Part shown: in pieces, positions 21,821-33,448 of the stretch
How the letters are laid out: every line of letters starts with the position of its first letter
How positions within the stretch are numbered: the stretch's first letter is position 1
Source of the DNA: Isoetes taiwanensis
Lineage: Eukaryota > Streptophyta > Lycopodiopsida > Isoetales > Isoetaceae
DNA length: 64,000 nt
NCBI GenBank assembly: GCA_021234155.1
Contig: JAJEKV010000071.1
Span: 4,958,483 to 5,022,482 of the forward strand
Reading direction: 5' to 3'
Notes under the pieces: generated by a model
Told to the model about the DNA's origin: nothing
What the model saw: the letters and a program-made list of their open reading frames with translations, nothing else
Databases searched by the model: none
Made by a program: the position numbers and the translations under genes

Positions 21821-22267
21821 GGATTGGAGCTCGCAGCAGGGAGGGAGCCAAAGAACAGGACGTAGGCAAAGAACAGGAAGGGGCCAAAGAATAGGAATTT
21901 GAATTTGAATTTTAGTTTTTGAAATTAGAATTTCCCCCACAGCTGAGCGGGACTCTATTCTTAAATATCGGCAGCTGAGCGGTGCCATAATTATACTTTC
22001 ATACCACAAAAGTGGTGGATGCAACGCCACATTTTGGGGGGACAGGGGGGACAGCCGAATTGGAACACCACAGCGTGCTTTTACCCTAACAACTGCCTTT
22101 TTTCCTATAATGTGACGACTAAGAGTTTCAATTAATTGTTGATGCATGTAGTTGTCCCTGAAATTTAGACAATGTAAATAACATCTCTTAGAACTTCTAA
22201 AATAGTGAATAGCAAGAAGTTCCTGAAATGTTTAGTGTTGCTATGTTAGACAATGTACATTAACAAT

Positions 22268-22500
22268 CTAAATAATTCCTATTAGCCAATGTACATAACT
22301 CCTAAAGTGATGAATAAAATGTGCTTTCTCTGTGGCATTTTGATCGGGAGTGAGAGGCACAGACTTATACTTACATCCTCGTTCCAGCTTCTCAAATTGC
22401 AGAGTAGAAAGCCATTCTCCATCTTGACCATATTCTGCAATAATTGCACCCCATGACATGGCATCTCGAGTAAATGCCTCCAAAGTATCATGTGCCTCCT
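22268..22500 (-). pseudogene. PPR-type repeat fragment
   Basis: The frame encodes RDAMSWGAIIAEYGQDGEW, matching the RD-x2-SW-x2-IIAxYxQxG core of plant PLS-class pentatricopeptide repeats, then drifts. PPR proteins bind organellar RNA, usually for editing. Only one repeat is recognisable, so this is a remnant. Confidence 0.5.
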
Positions 22501-22639
22501 TCAGGCTATCACATTGGCATAGATGTGAATAAGGACAGCTTTCAACACATCATCTAATGCAATAGATGCTACATCGTGAATAAACGGCCCATCTTCTAGA
22601 CACTTTTCACATCTACATGCTGTCAAAATGATAAACAAT

Positions 22640-24160
22640 GTTATTTTGGTTGGCTTTATTGCCTTCTGCTGTTGCATTTACAAAAAAAAAAAAAAAACCT
22701 TTAAACCTGTTCGAAGACAGATTTCAATCTACTTTAGACCTTTGCAAGAACTAAAATATGATTCAACATGCAGTCCTTGTATTTAAATAGGTGATTTTAA
22801 ACAACAAGGCCAAGATCTGGTTACTAAGAAATAATAGAAACAATATTTTATTGTAGAAAATTAGAACATGTAATACTCAGAAAATTCTGATCAGTAGGAA
22901 GTTTTTTCAAAAATATAAGATGGATAGCCATATTTATCCACATCTTGTCAGCTTAAATCTTCAAGACCAATTCACCAGAAAGAATTCACGCTCATTGCTA
23001 ATCTTCCATCTTTTGAATAAAACAATACAGGGAGTAAAAAGTCCTGTTACCTGCACCCAAAAAAGACAAATACAAGCATTAGAATGGTCGCAATGCCTAG
23101 GGTAGCAGGTGTCATGGGACTTTTTAGGTTTATAGCCCTTCACCCTGCTTGTTTCACAAACATATCATGGGGTACGGACATTAAAAAACAAACTGGACTG
23201 TTATCTAAAGCTATATGCAGTCAGTCCAAATAAAACTTCAAGTTAAAAATACTTAACAATGTTCATACTATAATCAAATATCAATTTTAATAGAGAACCT
23301 TAGCAGTTGTATGCTTTTCAGCAAATTATTATGGATGCATAACCTTTCAGCTTCAATCTTCATATTACATGCTGCTGGGATAACATATTCACCAAACATC
23401 AACATATGCTCAATTTCCATACTAAATCGGTCTAGCCTTTAGATCAGCAAATCTATTTAATACAGCAAGCCACATCTAGTTATATCCATGTGGCTAACTA
23501 TAATTTCATCTTATTGTGTTCATAAATCCAGCAGTGAGGTGATACCAATGTGCCTATACTTTTAATCTTAAATTTACACTTTACATACTATTGTAAATAT
23601 GCCTGGAATAAAGAATGGATGACAATATATCATTATTTCTGTTAAAAACCAGATTTATTTTTATCCGACCTTCAGATTATATGGATCAATCTTTCCTTAT
23701 GCTTTTCTAGCTCTACACAAGCTAAATGCTAGCATATTCTGTTTCTGCATGTCATCCTAGCCATATGCAGACATTATAAGAAAGCTTTTCTAAATCTTCC
23801 ATAAAATGGCAACCCAAACTGGAAAGATGTGCAATAAGAACATGCAGCAATGAGAAAGTTTATCATATATGTTCTTTCATTTAAGCAATTAAATAAATGT
23901 GAAGATGCAGACAAACATAGTTAGCAAAATCAGCCAATAAGACAAAATATGCCTCATGTGCAATGATTAAGGAGGCAACAATCCTGTTTAGAAGGGCCAT
24001 TTTACATTTCCTATAGATGATCAAGAGTTTGAGACATAAGTGGAGCATCATTAGGATTCAATAGAAAGAAGAAATGATCTGTTAATGAAGTCAAAGAAGT
24101 GCACAGCCATAAACAACTGAGTATTTAGATAATCTTTTGCTCTCAAGAAGAATGATTAAT
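22640..24160. other. AT-rich intergenic sequence, no gene recognised
   Basis: No frame longer than about 60 codons and no recognisable motif. There is an A tract near 22,681. Confidence 0.4.
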
Positions 24161-24164
24161 CTAT

Positions 24165-24482
24165 TCAAACCTGAGTGGTGTGCTCCATTCCACTGGATTT
24201 GCCATGAATTTCGTCAGCAGCTTGCTTCATGCTTGTAGATCCCAATGCTTTGGTCATTGATAGACCTTTGTCCATGTCTTTTTCAGCTGTGCTGGTTGTA
24301 GCATTCACCTTCTTACCCCCAGCAGGCAATTCATCTTCTTCATTTGCCAGCCCATCTAGTGTATTCAGATTGCTCACAATAGCATCAGAGCTAGACACTG
24401 GCCCAGAAACTTTTGCTATCTTATGATATTGAAACAGATTTTTCTTGCAGCTAGTATTGAGCCAGCCTCTTTCTGGTGGCAT
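24165..24482 (-). CDS. unidentified open exon-like frame
   Basis: A 105-codon minus-strand frame contains LFQYHKIAKVSGPVSSSDA and ELPAGGKKVNATTSTAEKD, and ends next to a possible CAG|GTTTGA donor at about 24,168. It is hydrophilic and low in aromatic residues. I do not recognise it and see no adjoining exons. It may be a gene fragment. Confidence 0.25.
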   Translation of the reverse strand: MPPERGWLNTSCKKNLFQYHKIAKVSGPVSSSDAIVSNLNTLDGLANEEDELPAGGKKVNATTSTAEKDMDKGLSMTKALGSTSMKQAADEIHGKSSGMEHTTQV

Positions 24483-25189
24483 AATTCAAGTCCCCTTTCT
24501 TTCTACCCATCTCTCTGCTCATGAATGGGACTATTAGCAATTTGATAAACCCAAACGCAGACTGAATTAAGCCGTCTACAAGACTCAGATCTGTATCTTA
24601 AATAAACTTTCGGATTTACCGACAGTCCTTATGCTGGAAGCGTTTTAGATGAAAGCACATTTCTGGCATTTACAACAAGAAGTCAGGGTATACCTTATCT
24701 TTGCATGCTCTTTTAGGACTGGAAGTGCCGTGGCCAGAGCTTTTCTCTGGCCGGATTTCCCTAGTTAGCTGGCCGGATACCTGTATTCTTTGCTGCCCTA
24801 AATTTCCATGTAAGCCATTTAGGTTAACTTTTATCAAACGAACATTTAACCCAATGTGTCAATAAATTCGTATGCCATATCTCTCTAAGGTGTTTACCTT
24901 TGTATTCCATCATAGTAACAATATTTATTTATCCCAATAGGGAATTTAAAAAAAAAAACATGTATTCCCATGTTTCACCTTTAAGCTATGTCAAGTTTCC
25001 AATAATATTTTAAGGCCATCATTTTTAAGTCTGTACTCATTAGATACACATAAAAAAAAAAAAAAAAAAAAATCTAAAGCAAGACAGCTTAACCCTGGCC
25101 AAGCATGTCCACTAATGATTGCATTCTAGATCATAATGTTAAGAGTTGTAAATTTGTAGAAGAGTTGTCAATTTGTAGAAGACTGCATC

Positions 25190-25640
25190 ATGCTTTTTCG
25201 CCACACTAACATAATATCTATGAGGCTCTATGCAATAGCACGTGATATGGCACTATCTTCGATAATTTGTGCATGGATTAATCATCCTCCCTCTATCAGT
25301 CCTACGCCAGCACAAGCCCTTAAGGCATTTGATAATACAATTGAATCTGGATTTATGACATCTTCTGCCATCTTTCTGAAATATTCCAATGTGAGAAGCC
25401 CAGCTCCATTGTGCAATTCCTACAATCAACACGCCCCATGCAACTACATTCCTGTTCGACAACTTCTCAAAGATTTTGCATGCCTCATTCAGGCACCCAA
25501 ATTTGGTATACGTGTCTATGAGGTTACTTCTAAGACACATTTAGTTGCATCTCATCTTGTACAATTTCGTCCATGGATGAGCCTTGCTTGCATAATAGGT
25601 GATCCTTTGCACATGCTCTCATAAGTGTCGCATATAGATG
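25190..25640 (-). pseudogene. PPR protein pseudogene fragment
   Basis: On the minus strand the region encodes YATLMRACAKDHLLCKQG in one frame, then SNLIDTYTKFGCLNEACKIF and NRNVVAWGVLIVGIAQWSWA in another. This is the classical order of a plant PLS-class PPR tract (SNLIDMYxKxGxLxxAxxxF, RNVVxWxxLIxGxxQ). At least one frameshift separates the two parts, and the rest of the gene is missing. It is probably a decayed member of the large organelle RNA-editing family. Confidence 0.75.
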
Positions 25641-25659
25641 TTTGTCACTTTTGATTCCT

Positions 25660-26940
25660 TCAGAGTCCCATGCTGTGGCACAATTCAATAGCCAGCCTAG
25701 ACTCCTCTAGCATAGCATTCGCTTGAAAAATTTGCACTCCACCACATACTTTTGTATAACTTGATGAATGTTTCATTTGCCTCCACCAGACATTCACAAA
25801 AGGAATAGAAGAGAATAAGACTTCCAGCTAAATGGGAACCCTGAGCAGCATAATTGTTTCTTCTGTATTTCAATCATACTGGAGAATATAGACCTTAGTT
25901 AGGGGTGTTACCTTCTTATACTTGGTACTGGGGTCTGTCAAGTAGATGATGCCACAAATTTCAACATCATTTTCCGAAAATGCCCTCTTCCTTCTTTGTA
26001 AGATTTTTTGCCTGACCACCATTTGGGCTCAAAGGAAGCCCCACGTATGTATCTAACATATACAGATCTGATGTCTGCACGCATGCTCAAGCTTGAAATT
26101 GGGTAGAGATGGCATTTTAACTTTGCATTCCTCCCTCCCTATTAAATAAAATTCTGAAGCAAATCAAGATTACAAAGCTAAAAGATATGATTATGATACT
26201 GTTTATTCAAAGCAATGATGCCAATTTGCATGAATTTGTGCTATCAGACCATAGCCGAACTGTCACCATCTGTATTTGATGTCGAAGATGCTTGCCATGA
26301 AAACATTTCTGACACTTTCCTCTACCCTAAATTCGTATGATGATACATCTCTTACCAAATGTGCTCTTGTGTAAAGCCTGTTCTTACCATGATCCGCCTA
26401 TCGTTTTCTAATACCTTAAAGGCTTCCCTAATTGCCATTGCCAGATCCACATTTAAAAGAAGCCGATACATGCATGTGATCTGTGCTTACTATCCCTGTG
26501 GAATCATCATCTCATTCCGATCCATATGGATGAAGTTCCTTCTTAGCAAACTCCTCGAGAATGAAAAATCTATATGAATTTTTTTTTTTTTTAAGTTTTT
26601 TGAAAAGAATTGCAAGCTTTGAACTGCCGAGAATGTCAGCTTAGAATACCACAAGAACCCAACATAAATGGTTGATAGAAGACATATATTATACGAATGT
26701 GGTTCATCAAAAAGCACTGTGGGTGTATATCCTCCCAACAAACACTTCTCTGAAGAAGTGCCAAGGTTAGCTTTTTTGTATCTAAAATTTTTGCAACACC
26801 AAGTACCCAAGATCTACAAAGATGGCACACTGTTTGAATGCAGGTCTAAACTTGTGTTCTCATCATATAACTTAAGAGGCAAGAATCCATAAATTCATAA
26901 ATTCCAAGAGCAGACGCTTCTTCTAACAGTGTTTGTTGCC
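25660..26940. other. no gene recognised
   Basis: Open frames up to about 106 codons occur on the minus strand (26,490-26,810) without a recognisable motif. Weak PPR-like or kinase-like impressions on the minus strand were too broken to support a call. Confidence 0.3.
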
Positions 26941-26946
26941 AAAGAA

Positions 26947-27330
26947 CATTTTTACGTGCAGATGAGGATGACTAAATTCAAATGTAAATAGCATGTTCTT
27001 CAAGTCTGTTAGAATTAAGGCCAATTTCATATTGGCTTAGAGATTGATTTCATGCATGTGAGGACCCAATGAACTAGAGCTGTAATGCCTTTATAGGTTA
27101 GCAAATAAAAATCATGTATGCAAGCGATATAGATGGTGGTTGTGGAAAGGAAATCGACATGGCTGAGGCATCATTTTTCTACGTAGCAACCACCTCCCAT
27201 GGAGTTCCTCTGGCATTGTTAGCTCCCTCTGCAGATTGTTTGAAGCTTCTACGCGATTGTATGCTCTACTATTAGTGATGAGGAGGTGGCATTTTGGGGA
27301 ATTGTGATTGGATGCATAGAAGCAATGGCA
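26947..27330. repeat. copy 1 of a 0.4-kb direct repeat
   Basis: The segment from the ATTTTTACG context through GATTGGATGCATAGAAGCAA matches 28,111-28,530 closely. It is separated from copy 2 by about 780 bases and is in the same orientation. Confidence 0.85.
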
Positions 27331-28110
27331 CTAACAATCTCTGTATGTCTGGCATGTTGAAGCCTCCAAAGAACTAGCAAGAATATCAGAGCCCATATCC
27401 AACGTAGCCATGCCTAGTCTATTTCGAATTTGTTATGCAATGTACTGGCATCTTTGTGTATTGCAGCACATTTTCATCCAGTTAGGGTTTGAATCTATGT
27501 TGCCTTTCATTTACAATTAACGGTGAATAGATTTCTCTGTATGCAGATGCACTTACAGGATGAGGAAGACCTATATGTGTATAAACATAACTTTGTAGTT
27601 ACCCTTTTTGGCGTGGCAAATTTCCGTGCTTTTCAACGACAAGCTATATAGTGGAAATATCCTCCAAGTTTATGCTCCTTTGATATACTGCTCTTTTAGA
27701 ACTTATTAGGGAAAAGTAGCAAATTAGTCCTTGGAGTAGCAATCACTGTTATTGATGATTGCAGTAATAATGTTGTGCTAAATTTTGCCGGTGGATTTAT
27801 TCTAAACTAACTTATGATCTTCTCTCAGTTGCAAAAGATACTTAGATACTTCCCGAGGTAAATGGATAGGATTATTCTCTCCATAAAATCACCGTTGCCA
27901 TTACAAAAGTCCATGTTAACAAGGTATATTTCAATGTGTCAGCTTTGATACGACCATGTTTATAGTTCTTCTTTGCTCATGAGCTGGAATATGATTAGTT
28001 AAAACGTCTAATGTGATGATTTTGAGACCAGATGGCATGATTGCACTCTAGCTTGCTTCGAAAGAATTTCTCATAGAGACAAGTCTGTGGTTTTTACATT
28101 CATGGCTGCT

Positions 28111-28530
28111 ACATTTTTACTGGCAGGTCAGGATGACTAAATTCAAATGTGAATAGCATGTTTTTCAAGTCGGTTAGAATTAAGACCAATTTCATATTGG
28201 CTCTCTTAGAGATTGATTTCATGCATGTGAGGACCCAATGAACTCGAGTTGTAATGCCTTTAATGGTTAGCAAACAGAAATCATGGATGCAAGCGATACA
28301 GATGGTGGTTGTGGAAAGGAAATCGACGTGGGCATGGCTGAGGCATCATTTTGCTACGTAGCAACCACCTCCCATGGAGTTCCTCTGGCATTGTTAGCTT
28401 CCTCTGTTAGCTCCCTTTGCAAGCTCCCTCTGCAGATTGTTTGAAGCTTCAACGCGATTGTATGCTCTATTATTAGTTGTGAGGTGGCGGCATTTTGGGC
28501 AATTGTGATTGGATGCATAGAAGCAATGGC
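28111..28530. repeat. copy 2 of a 0.4-kb direct repeat
   Basis: Second copy of the block at 26,947-27,330. It has an extra 24-base duplication (GTTAGCTCCCT-type) around 28,398-28,430. The ends do not look like LTRs, so I read it as a local segmental duplication, possibly within a Helitron that ends at 29,421. Confidence 0.85.
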
Positions 28531-29392
28531 TTTATTGCAATGAGGTGTCTTTGAATATTTTTTCAACATACCAAAAATAACATTCTATGTCAATGTGTAC
28601 ATTGGCTTGCATGTATTCCATTCTATTTTCTTTCTTTTTTTCATTGAAGGTCGTAATCCGATGCTATGTCTCGATTATCAACATTTTCCAACATTTTAAT
28701 AAAGAAGGGAGAGGTGTATTTTATTAGCCTCACAATAGAAACCTTCACGCGTTGTCAGTTTCGACCTATTGACAATTTCATCTTTACTTATAGGGATCAT
28801 AACTACAACAATACGAATCAATTTGATGCAAGATTTTAAATATTTTCCAATGCAATTGCCCTTCCAACATACAATAGGATATGCCTTGAAGCCTGCATCA
28901 AGCAAAATATCGCACATGCCAATGGATATCATTTTCCTCCCAAATTAAGTAGAACTTGATTGCGAGCAAAACGTTATATATGTGAGGCCTACTTCAGTGG
29001 TTGCACAATTTTCTTGCATTTTGATTGCATGTTACTTGGCGAATCTTATGTCAACATTGCCAAGCACGGTCAAAGTAAACAACAAGGATATAGATGGCAT
29101 GCCAATGATTGGTTTTGAAAATGGAGAAAACCTCTGATGACCACTAAAATGTTCTACAAGTGGTAAAATGCTCTTTCTAAAGCTAATGCTTACCTATGGA
29201 TTAACTTTGACAATAACCAAGACATTGATGCTTGATGGTATCTTTCTTTCAACTTGAAGTCTTAATTTGGGCCGGTTCTAGAACTACAATGTGAACCAAA
29301 CCAACACAATCATAAAGCCATGCAAATCCCATTTCCCTACTTAAACACGTCACAACTTCTATTTTTCCGCTTCCTAACAAATAGTTGCAAAA

Positions 29393-29421
29393 GCCCCGGC
29401 AGCGCCGGGCAATGTTACTAG
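29393..29421 (+). mobile_element. Helitron-like 3' end
   Basis: A GC hairpin (CCCCGGC / GCCGGG, loop AGC) is followed by AATGTTA and then CTAG at 29,418-29,421, with T next. This is the canonical Helitron terminus. The 5' end is not located. Confidence 0.72.
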
Positions 29422-29699
29422 TCTAGCATAAATTGCTTTTCCTACAACACTTTCTCAAGGCCCCGAAGGGGCCGCATTGTCGTCGTCATCGTTATCCTTG
29501 ATAACACAAACCATTACCTCTACACATATATTAAATCCCCCCTAAAACCCCCTTTTGTTTGGATACATATTTATACGAGGAGTGACATAAACAGCGAGAG
29601 CCTCTTCTTTTTTCGTCCTTGTAATTGTACAATACATATATATTCAATTGATATCATTATGTATGTTTGCCTAAAATCTTATGATCTCTCTCAGTTTAG

Positions 29700-29770
29700 T
29701 GTCTAGTCCATTGAGTTGGCAACTAAGAGATCTTGTGTTCAAGTTCTTGGTGGTTTGTCATATGTCCTCA
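29700..29770 (+). repeat. tRNA-like SINE remnant
   Basis: CCATTGAGTTGGCAACTAAG resembles an A box and GTGTTCAAGTTC resembles a B box, about 30 bases apart. No tRNA cloverleaf is evident. Confidence 0.35.
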
Positions 29771-29797
29771 TAGATGCTACCAATGTGGCGTGACTAC

Positions 29798-29890
29798 CAA
29801 TGTGGCGTGACGTAAAAATGCTATCTATCTTCTTTTTTAAAATGGTGTGGCGTGACGTAAAAATGCTATCTATCTTCTTTTTTAAAATGG
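29798..29890. repeat. 46-bp tandem duplication
   Basis: A unit containing GGCGTGACGTAAAAATGCTA and TCTTCTTTTTTAAAATGG is present twice in a row. Confidence 0.85.
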
Positions 29891-30179
29891 GAGGGCGTTG
29901 GTTTTTGTGCCAAGGAACGCCGCATCTTACGCTGCATGCGGCGTTCCCTTTGCCATAAAATACATTCCTTTGGTCGTTTTTGTTTTCTTCAGCCACAATA
30001 CCGGGTTCTTTTTTTCTTATTTTTGAAATGGAAGCTTGAGCGAGCGCAAATCACGACTCGAGCAATCGTTTGGTAAACAAAGCTCGACCTTTTGATGCAA
30101 TGCTGTGATATGCATGGAGCGGAGAGGGAGCTCAGATGATTTTTTGGAGGTTCAAGATTCTTCTCTTTTATTAGGTTTG

Positions 30180-31960
30180 CTTATTTCATTGGTCACTTGT
30201 CATTTTTCCTTCTCAATCTGGCATTTGGCATTTGCGCTTGCTTCGAAGAGTTTATCATTATGTTTTGATTTTGTATAAGTGCAAGAACACCTTTACTTGG
30301 AATCTTGGTGCAAACATGGCATTTTGGCAATCCCATTTGCATATCGGCCAAGATCGTTGCATAAGCTCTACGTTCTGCTGGAGGCATCGTGCAAGGTAAC
30401 CCATTTTTCTGTTTTTTTCCCTCTTATTTGATTTTCCTTTTTTACAGACTGAATAATTTGAGTTCAGCTGTGATACACTTGTGGCTGAGCATTCCTGCAA
30501 GAGGACTAAATTGCAAGGAGTGCTTCTCCATTGCGAAAGTAGAAATTTTTAGCTGGAGGCAAGGCATTGGCAAGGTAACATGTCCCTTTCTCTATTTTTC
30601 TGTCTGGATTTCTCATGCTTGAATAAGCCCATTCTATGCAATGAAAAGACAAAGATTTTTTAGACTTGAGCAGTCTGGTCCGTGTCGTAGTAATCTAACA
30701 TTTGCCATTTCTTCAGCTAAATCTTCCTTTATCAACTGGAGCAATTGAATCTCAGTATACTACAGTATCGATTTACAGTTCCAAAAGCAGGTTAGATGTA
30801 GCCACATCACTATGCCTTCTATTTTATCCAATATCTAATTTGAAAACTTTTTTTGTCTGTTGTTGCTATTTTCCATCACCTGATTGCTAACTATTTCTGC
30901 TTTAATAATCCACTATTTTTTACCCTTCACTTATTTTGGCTTCAACCTGCTTTTTATCTGTGTTTCCATTTTTTAATGATATTCTGTAATTCTGGATTAA
31001 TAGGATTATTTAGATCCAGGGCAAAAAAGAAAAGCAATTTAATTTTGCTGCAAAATGTAACAAATGCAGTTAGAACTTGGAAGCACTACTGTTGGGATAG
31101 TCCTAAAGCTGGATGAAATCCTGTTGTATAAGGAAATCCACCTCCATATGTTGATCTTGGATTTGTGGAGATTGCACACTATGAATATTTCATACTGTAG
31201 ACTGCTCTGACGACTGTTTTTTTTTATAAGGAAGCACCATCAAACGTTATAACTTTGCTTTTAAGCTGAGAATTACCTTGCTGGACAAGATTTTTTGTAT
31301 TATAGATTTATTTTTCTTATTTGCGTTTTTTCTACCTGCAATAGTCCAATTGCTTGAGCCATACAGGATGCTACAACAAACAAATAGAATGGGAGGTTCT
31401 ACCGTAATAATCATGGCAATTGTGGAGGGCAAACAAGCTCCGTTGTATGTAAAATTATTTCTATGGTTGTTCTGCTATTACCTCTATAGAATGTTGTTTC
31501 TTCATGGTTTGTTTGTTCTCCTTTCACATTTCTCAATAGGTAGATTCAAAATGCGAATGCAAACTGCGTCCATGAGCGGCTTGCATGTTATGACAAGTTT
31601 GTTCCTTTTGGAGGCAAATTTTCACAATGGAGTACATTTTAGCTTACTACAACTCTTCTATTGGGGATGGCATCGTGACAAATGCTTTGCACATTTGTAG
31701 ACTATTGCAATGGGTTAGAGGGCAGCGTTCCCAATGGGTTAGAGGGCAGCTTGGGATGTAAGAGCTGGCAATGGGTTAGAGGGTTGGGATGGGTTAGAGG
31801 GCAGCTTGGGATAAGAGCTGGCATTATCCCAAGCATTGTATTACGTGCATTGTTGCATGCTCTCTCCCTCTTCCCCTCTCTCTCTGTTTTTTCATCTTAT
31901 GCTCTTCCATTTTGTACTTGGATTTGTGAAAATCTTCAGTTTTTAAAGCACTTATAGAGG
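30180..31960. other. no gene recognised; small tandem repeat near the end
   Basis: Plus-strand frames of 60-140 codons are hydrophobic, reflecting T-rich sequence, and show no family motif. At 31,710-31,815 the phrase ATGGGTTAGAGGGCAGCTTG recurs in partial tandem copies. Confidence 0.35.
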
Positions 31961-32039
31961 GCTCTTTGTTTAACTTTCTGAGGATAGGTTTCAGACGTAT
32001 GAAACTATTTTTTGGGGCGTATAAAGTGCAAAAATCGTA

Positions 32040-32350
32040 TTTTTGGGAAAAATCATTATTTTTGTATTTAATACTTCTTGGCCGAAAAAAAAAGTTTTAC
32101 CTTCCGTTTTAAACTACCTTGAACTTTCTTCAGCGTAGCGAAGTCTAAGTTTTTAAACTACGCGAAACCCTCACGGCTTTAAGCGTAGTTTAAGCTTTAA
32201 TGTTAAACCAGCGAACTCTTTTCAAGCGTGGCGGTATAAAGGTTAAACACGCGAAACTTTTTTGTTCGGCGTAAAGCGTTTTTGCGTTTAAACTAGCGGC
32301 TGGCGGTTATCGTGAGAAACAAGTTTTTAAACGCCTGAAGTTTTCTATAT
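32040..32350. repeat. left subterminal motif array of the hAT element
   Basis: Motifs such as TTTAAACTACGCGAA, GCGTAAAGCG and AAACCAGCGAA recur on both strands. The same vocabulary fills 42,440-42,770. Such clustered short motifs are the usual transposase-binding sites of hAT elements; binding here is inference. Confidence 0.7.
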
Positions 32351-32966
32351 ATATTTTGAGGCCTTTTCGTTATTTACTTAACAAGGTAAACCACCTGGCA
32401 TACCTGCTCCACAACCTCAGTGCCCTTTGCTTTTTTTTTTTTCATTTTCCCTAGTTTTTAGCCAAACCTAGGTAGTTTTCATTGTTTTTAATTGTAGGTC
32501 TAGGGTTCCTCCATAGTGAGGCCCTTTGCACGTTGCCCCTCGATTGAGGGCGGTGATGATGCAGCGCCTCGACCATGGTTGTTGAATCAGACTGAATTTT
32601 TTTTAAGAAAAATAAAAATAAAAATAAAATGAAATGCAATAGAAATAAAGGAACGAAAAAAAAAAGAAATAGAAAAAAAAGAAAAAAAATTTTTGGTTGC
32701 CTACCCTTTCATCGACAAATGTAGTAGTTAGGTAGAGAGTGATCCTTGGCTAGGTTAGAAGTTCGAGTGATCCTTGGTCGAGGCAAGACCCTGCCGCTGG
32801 CGTGCCACATTTAATTGTGCCATGCCGATGGTGGGTGTCATTGCTGATGTTGAGGATTGCTAGGGTCAACCTCCCATTTAGATGTATAGCCCTCTCCTGC
32901 CGCTTGTTGGCTTCGGTCACGCGGTGCTAAAGGGTGGGTGTTGTACTCTTATGGAAGGTCACCAAG

Positions 32967-33060
32967 AATATTTAATGAGATATACCCTATTTTTCGGACG
33001 GTGTTGTTGACGAAAAGTCCAACACTAATATAGGGAGTGGCGTATATTTCATTAAATATT
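32967..33060. repeat. small foldback repeat
   Basis: AATATTTAATGAGATATACC at the left is mirrored by TATATTTCATTAAATATT at the right end, with an inner CCCTAT/ATAGGG pair. It looks like a MITE or hairpin within the hAT cargo. Confidence 0.75.
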
Positions 33061-33448
33061 CGTGACTTCGATAGGTGGTCTTATGCAATATGTTGAGTTG
33101 AGTGCTGCCAACCTCTATGAGGGAGTTCCCAGTGGAGTCAGTAGCTGGATCAGATCATAAGTTAAACTTGTGGAAGAGAATGAGAAAAATGCATTGCATA
33201 TAACCGTAACTGTCAATCTCAGTAGATAGACTATAGAGTGATTATAACCCTCAACTTGGAACTGAGTAGAGTGCCTAAAACTGTCAAGCTTGAATCGTAG
33301 TAGTTTACTAGAATCTTAATGAACCATTTCACGGCTTATTAACATTCACTAAAGTCGGTTTTTTTTTTTTCTGAGACTCTTAGGTGTTGATCTTTGCTTT
33401 GCTCTGATTGGCATATCGCTATCTATACACAGTTTCTTCTAAAGTTGC

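Larger units (their letters stand above)
8644..22088. mobile_element. 13.4-kb terminal-inverted-repeat transposon carrying DDE-like transposase, FCP1-like phosphatase and Ulp1 protease
   Basis: The left end GGGTAAAAGCACGCTGTGGT (from 8,644) recurs inverted at 22,065-22,088 with a two-base difference in the A run. TAAC flanks both ends (8,640-8,643 and 22,089-22,092), giving a candidate 4-bp target duplication. Inside, plus-strand genes from 8,906 to 17,129 and a minus-strand transposase gene from about 21,820 to 17,330 converge. The element is interrupted by a nested CACTA-like insertion (12,804-16,689). An 18-base direct repeat (TGCCTTTTTTCCTATAAT) lies just outside both ends at 8,605 and 22,096, which I cannot explain. 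Superfamily is not assigned; a 4-bp duplication excludes classic hAT, MULE and CACTA. All internal genes carry frameshifts, so it is likely immobile. Confidence 0.7.

Noticed and set aside
8644-22088. Mutator-like (MULE) identity for the large element because it carries Ulp1
   Set aside because: No 9-11-bp flanking duplication and no MULE transposase motifs were found. The flanks share only TAAC, and the transposase blocks are of another type.
26490-26810. Possible receptor-kinase or PPR remnant on the minus strand
   Set aside because: The resemblance was limited to a few residues and no ordered motif set could be assembled.
26947-28530. LTR retrotransposon with LTRs at 26,947 and 28,111
   Set aside because: The copies lack TG...CA ends, no primer-binding site or polypurine tract is visible, and the 0.8 kb between them has no gag or pol.
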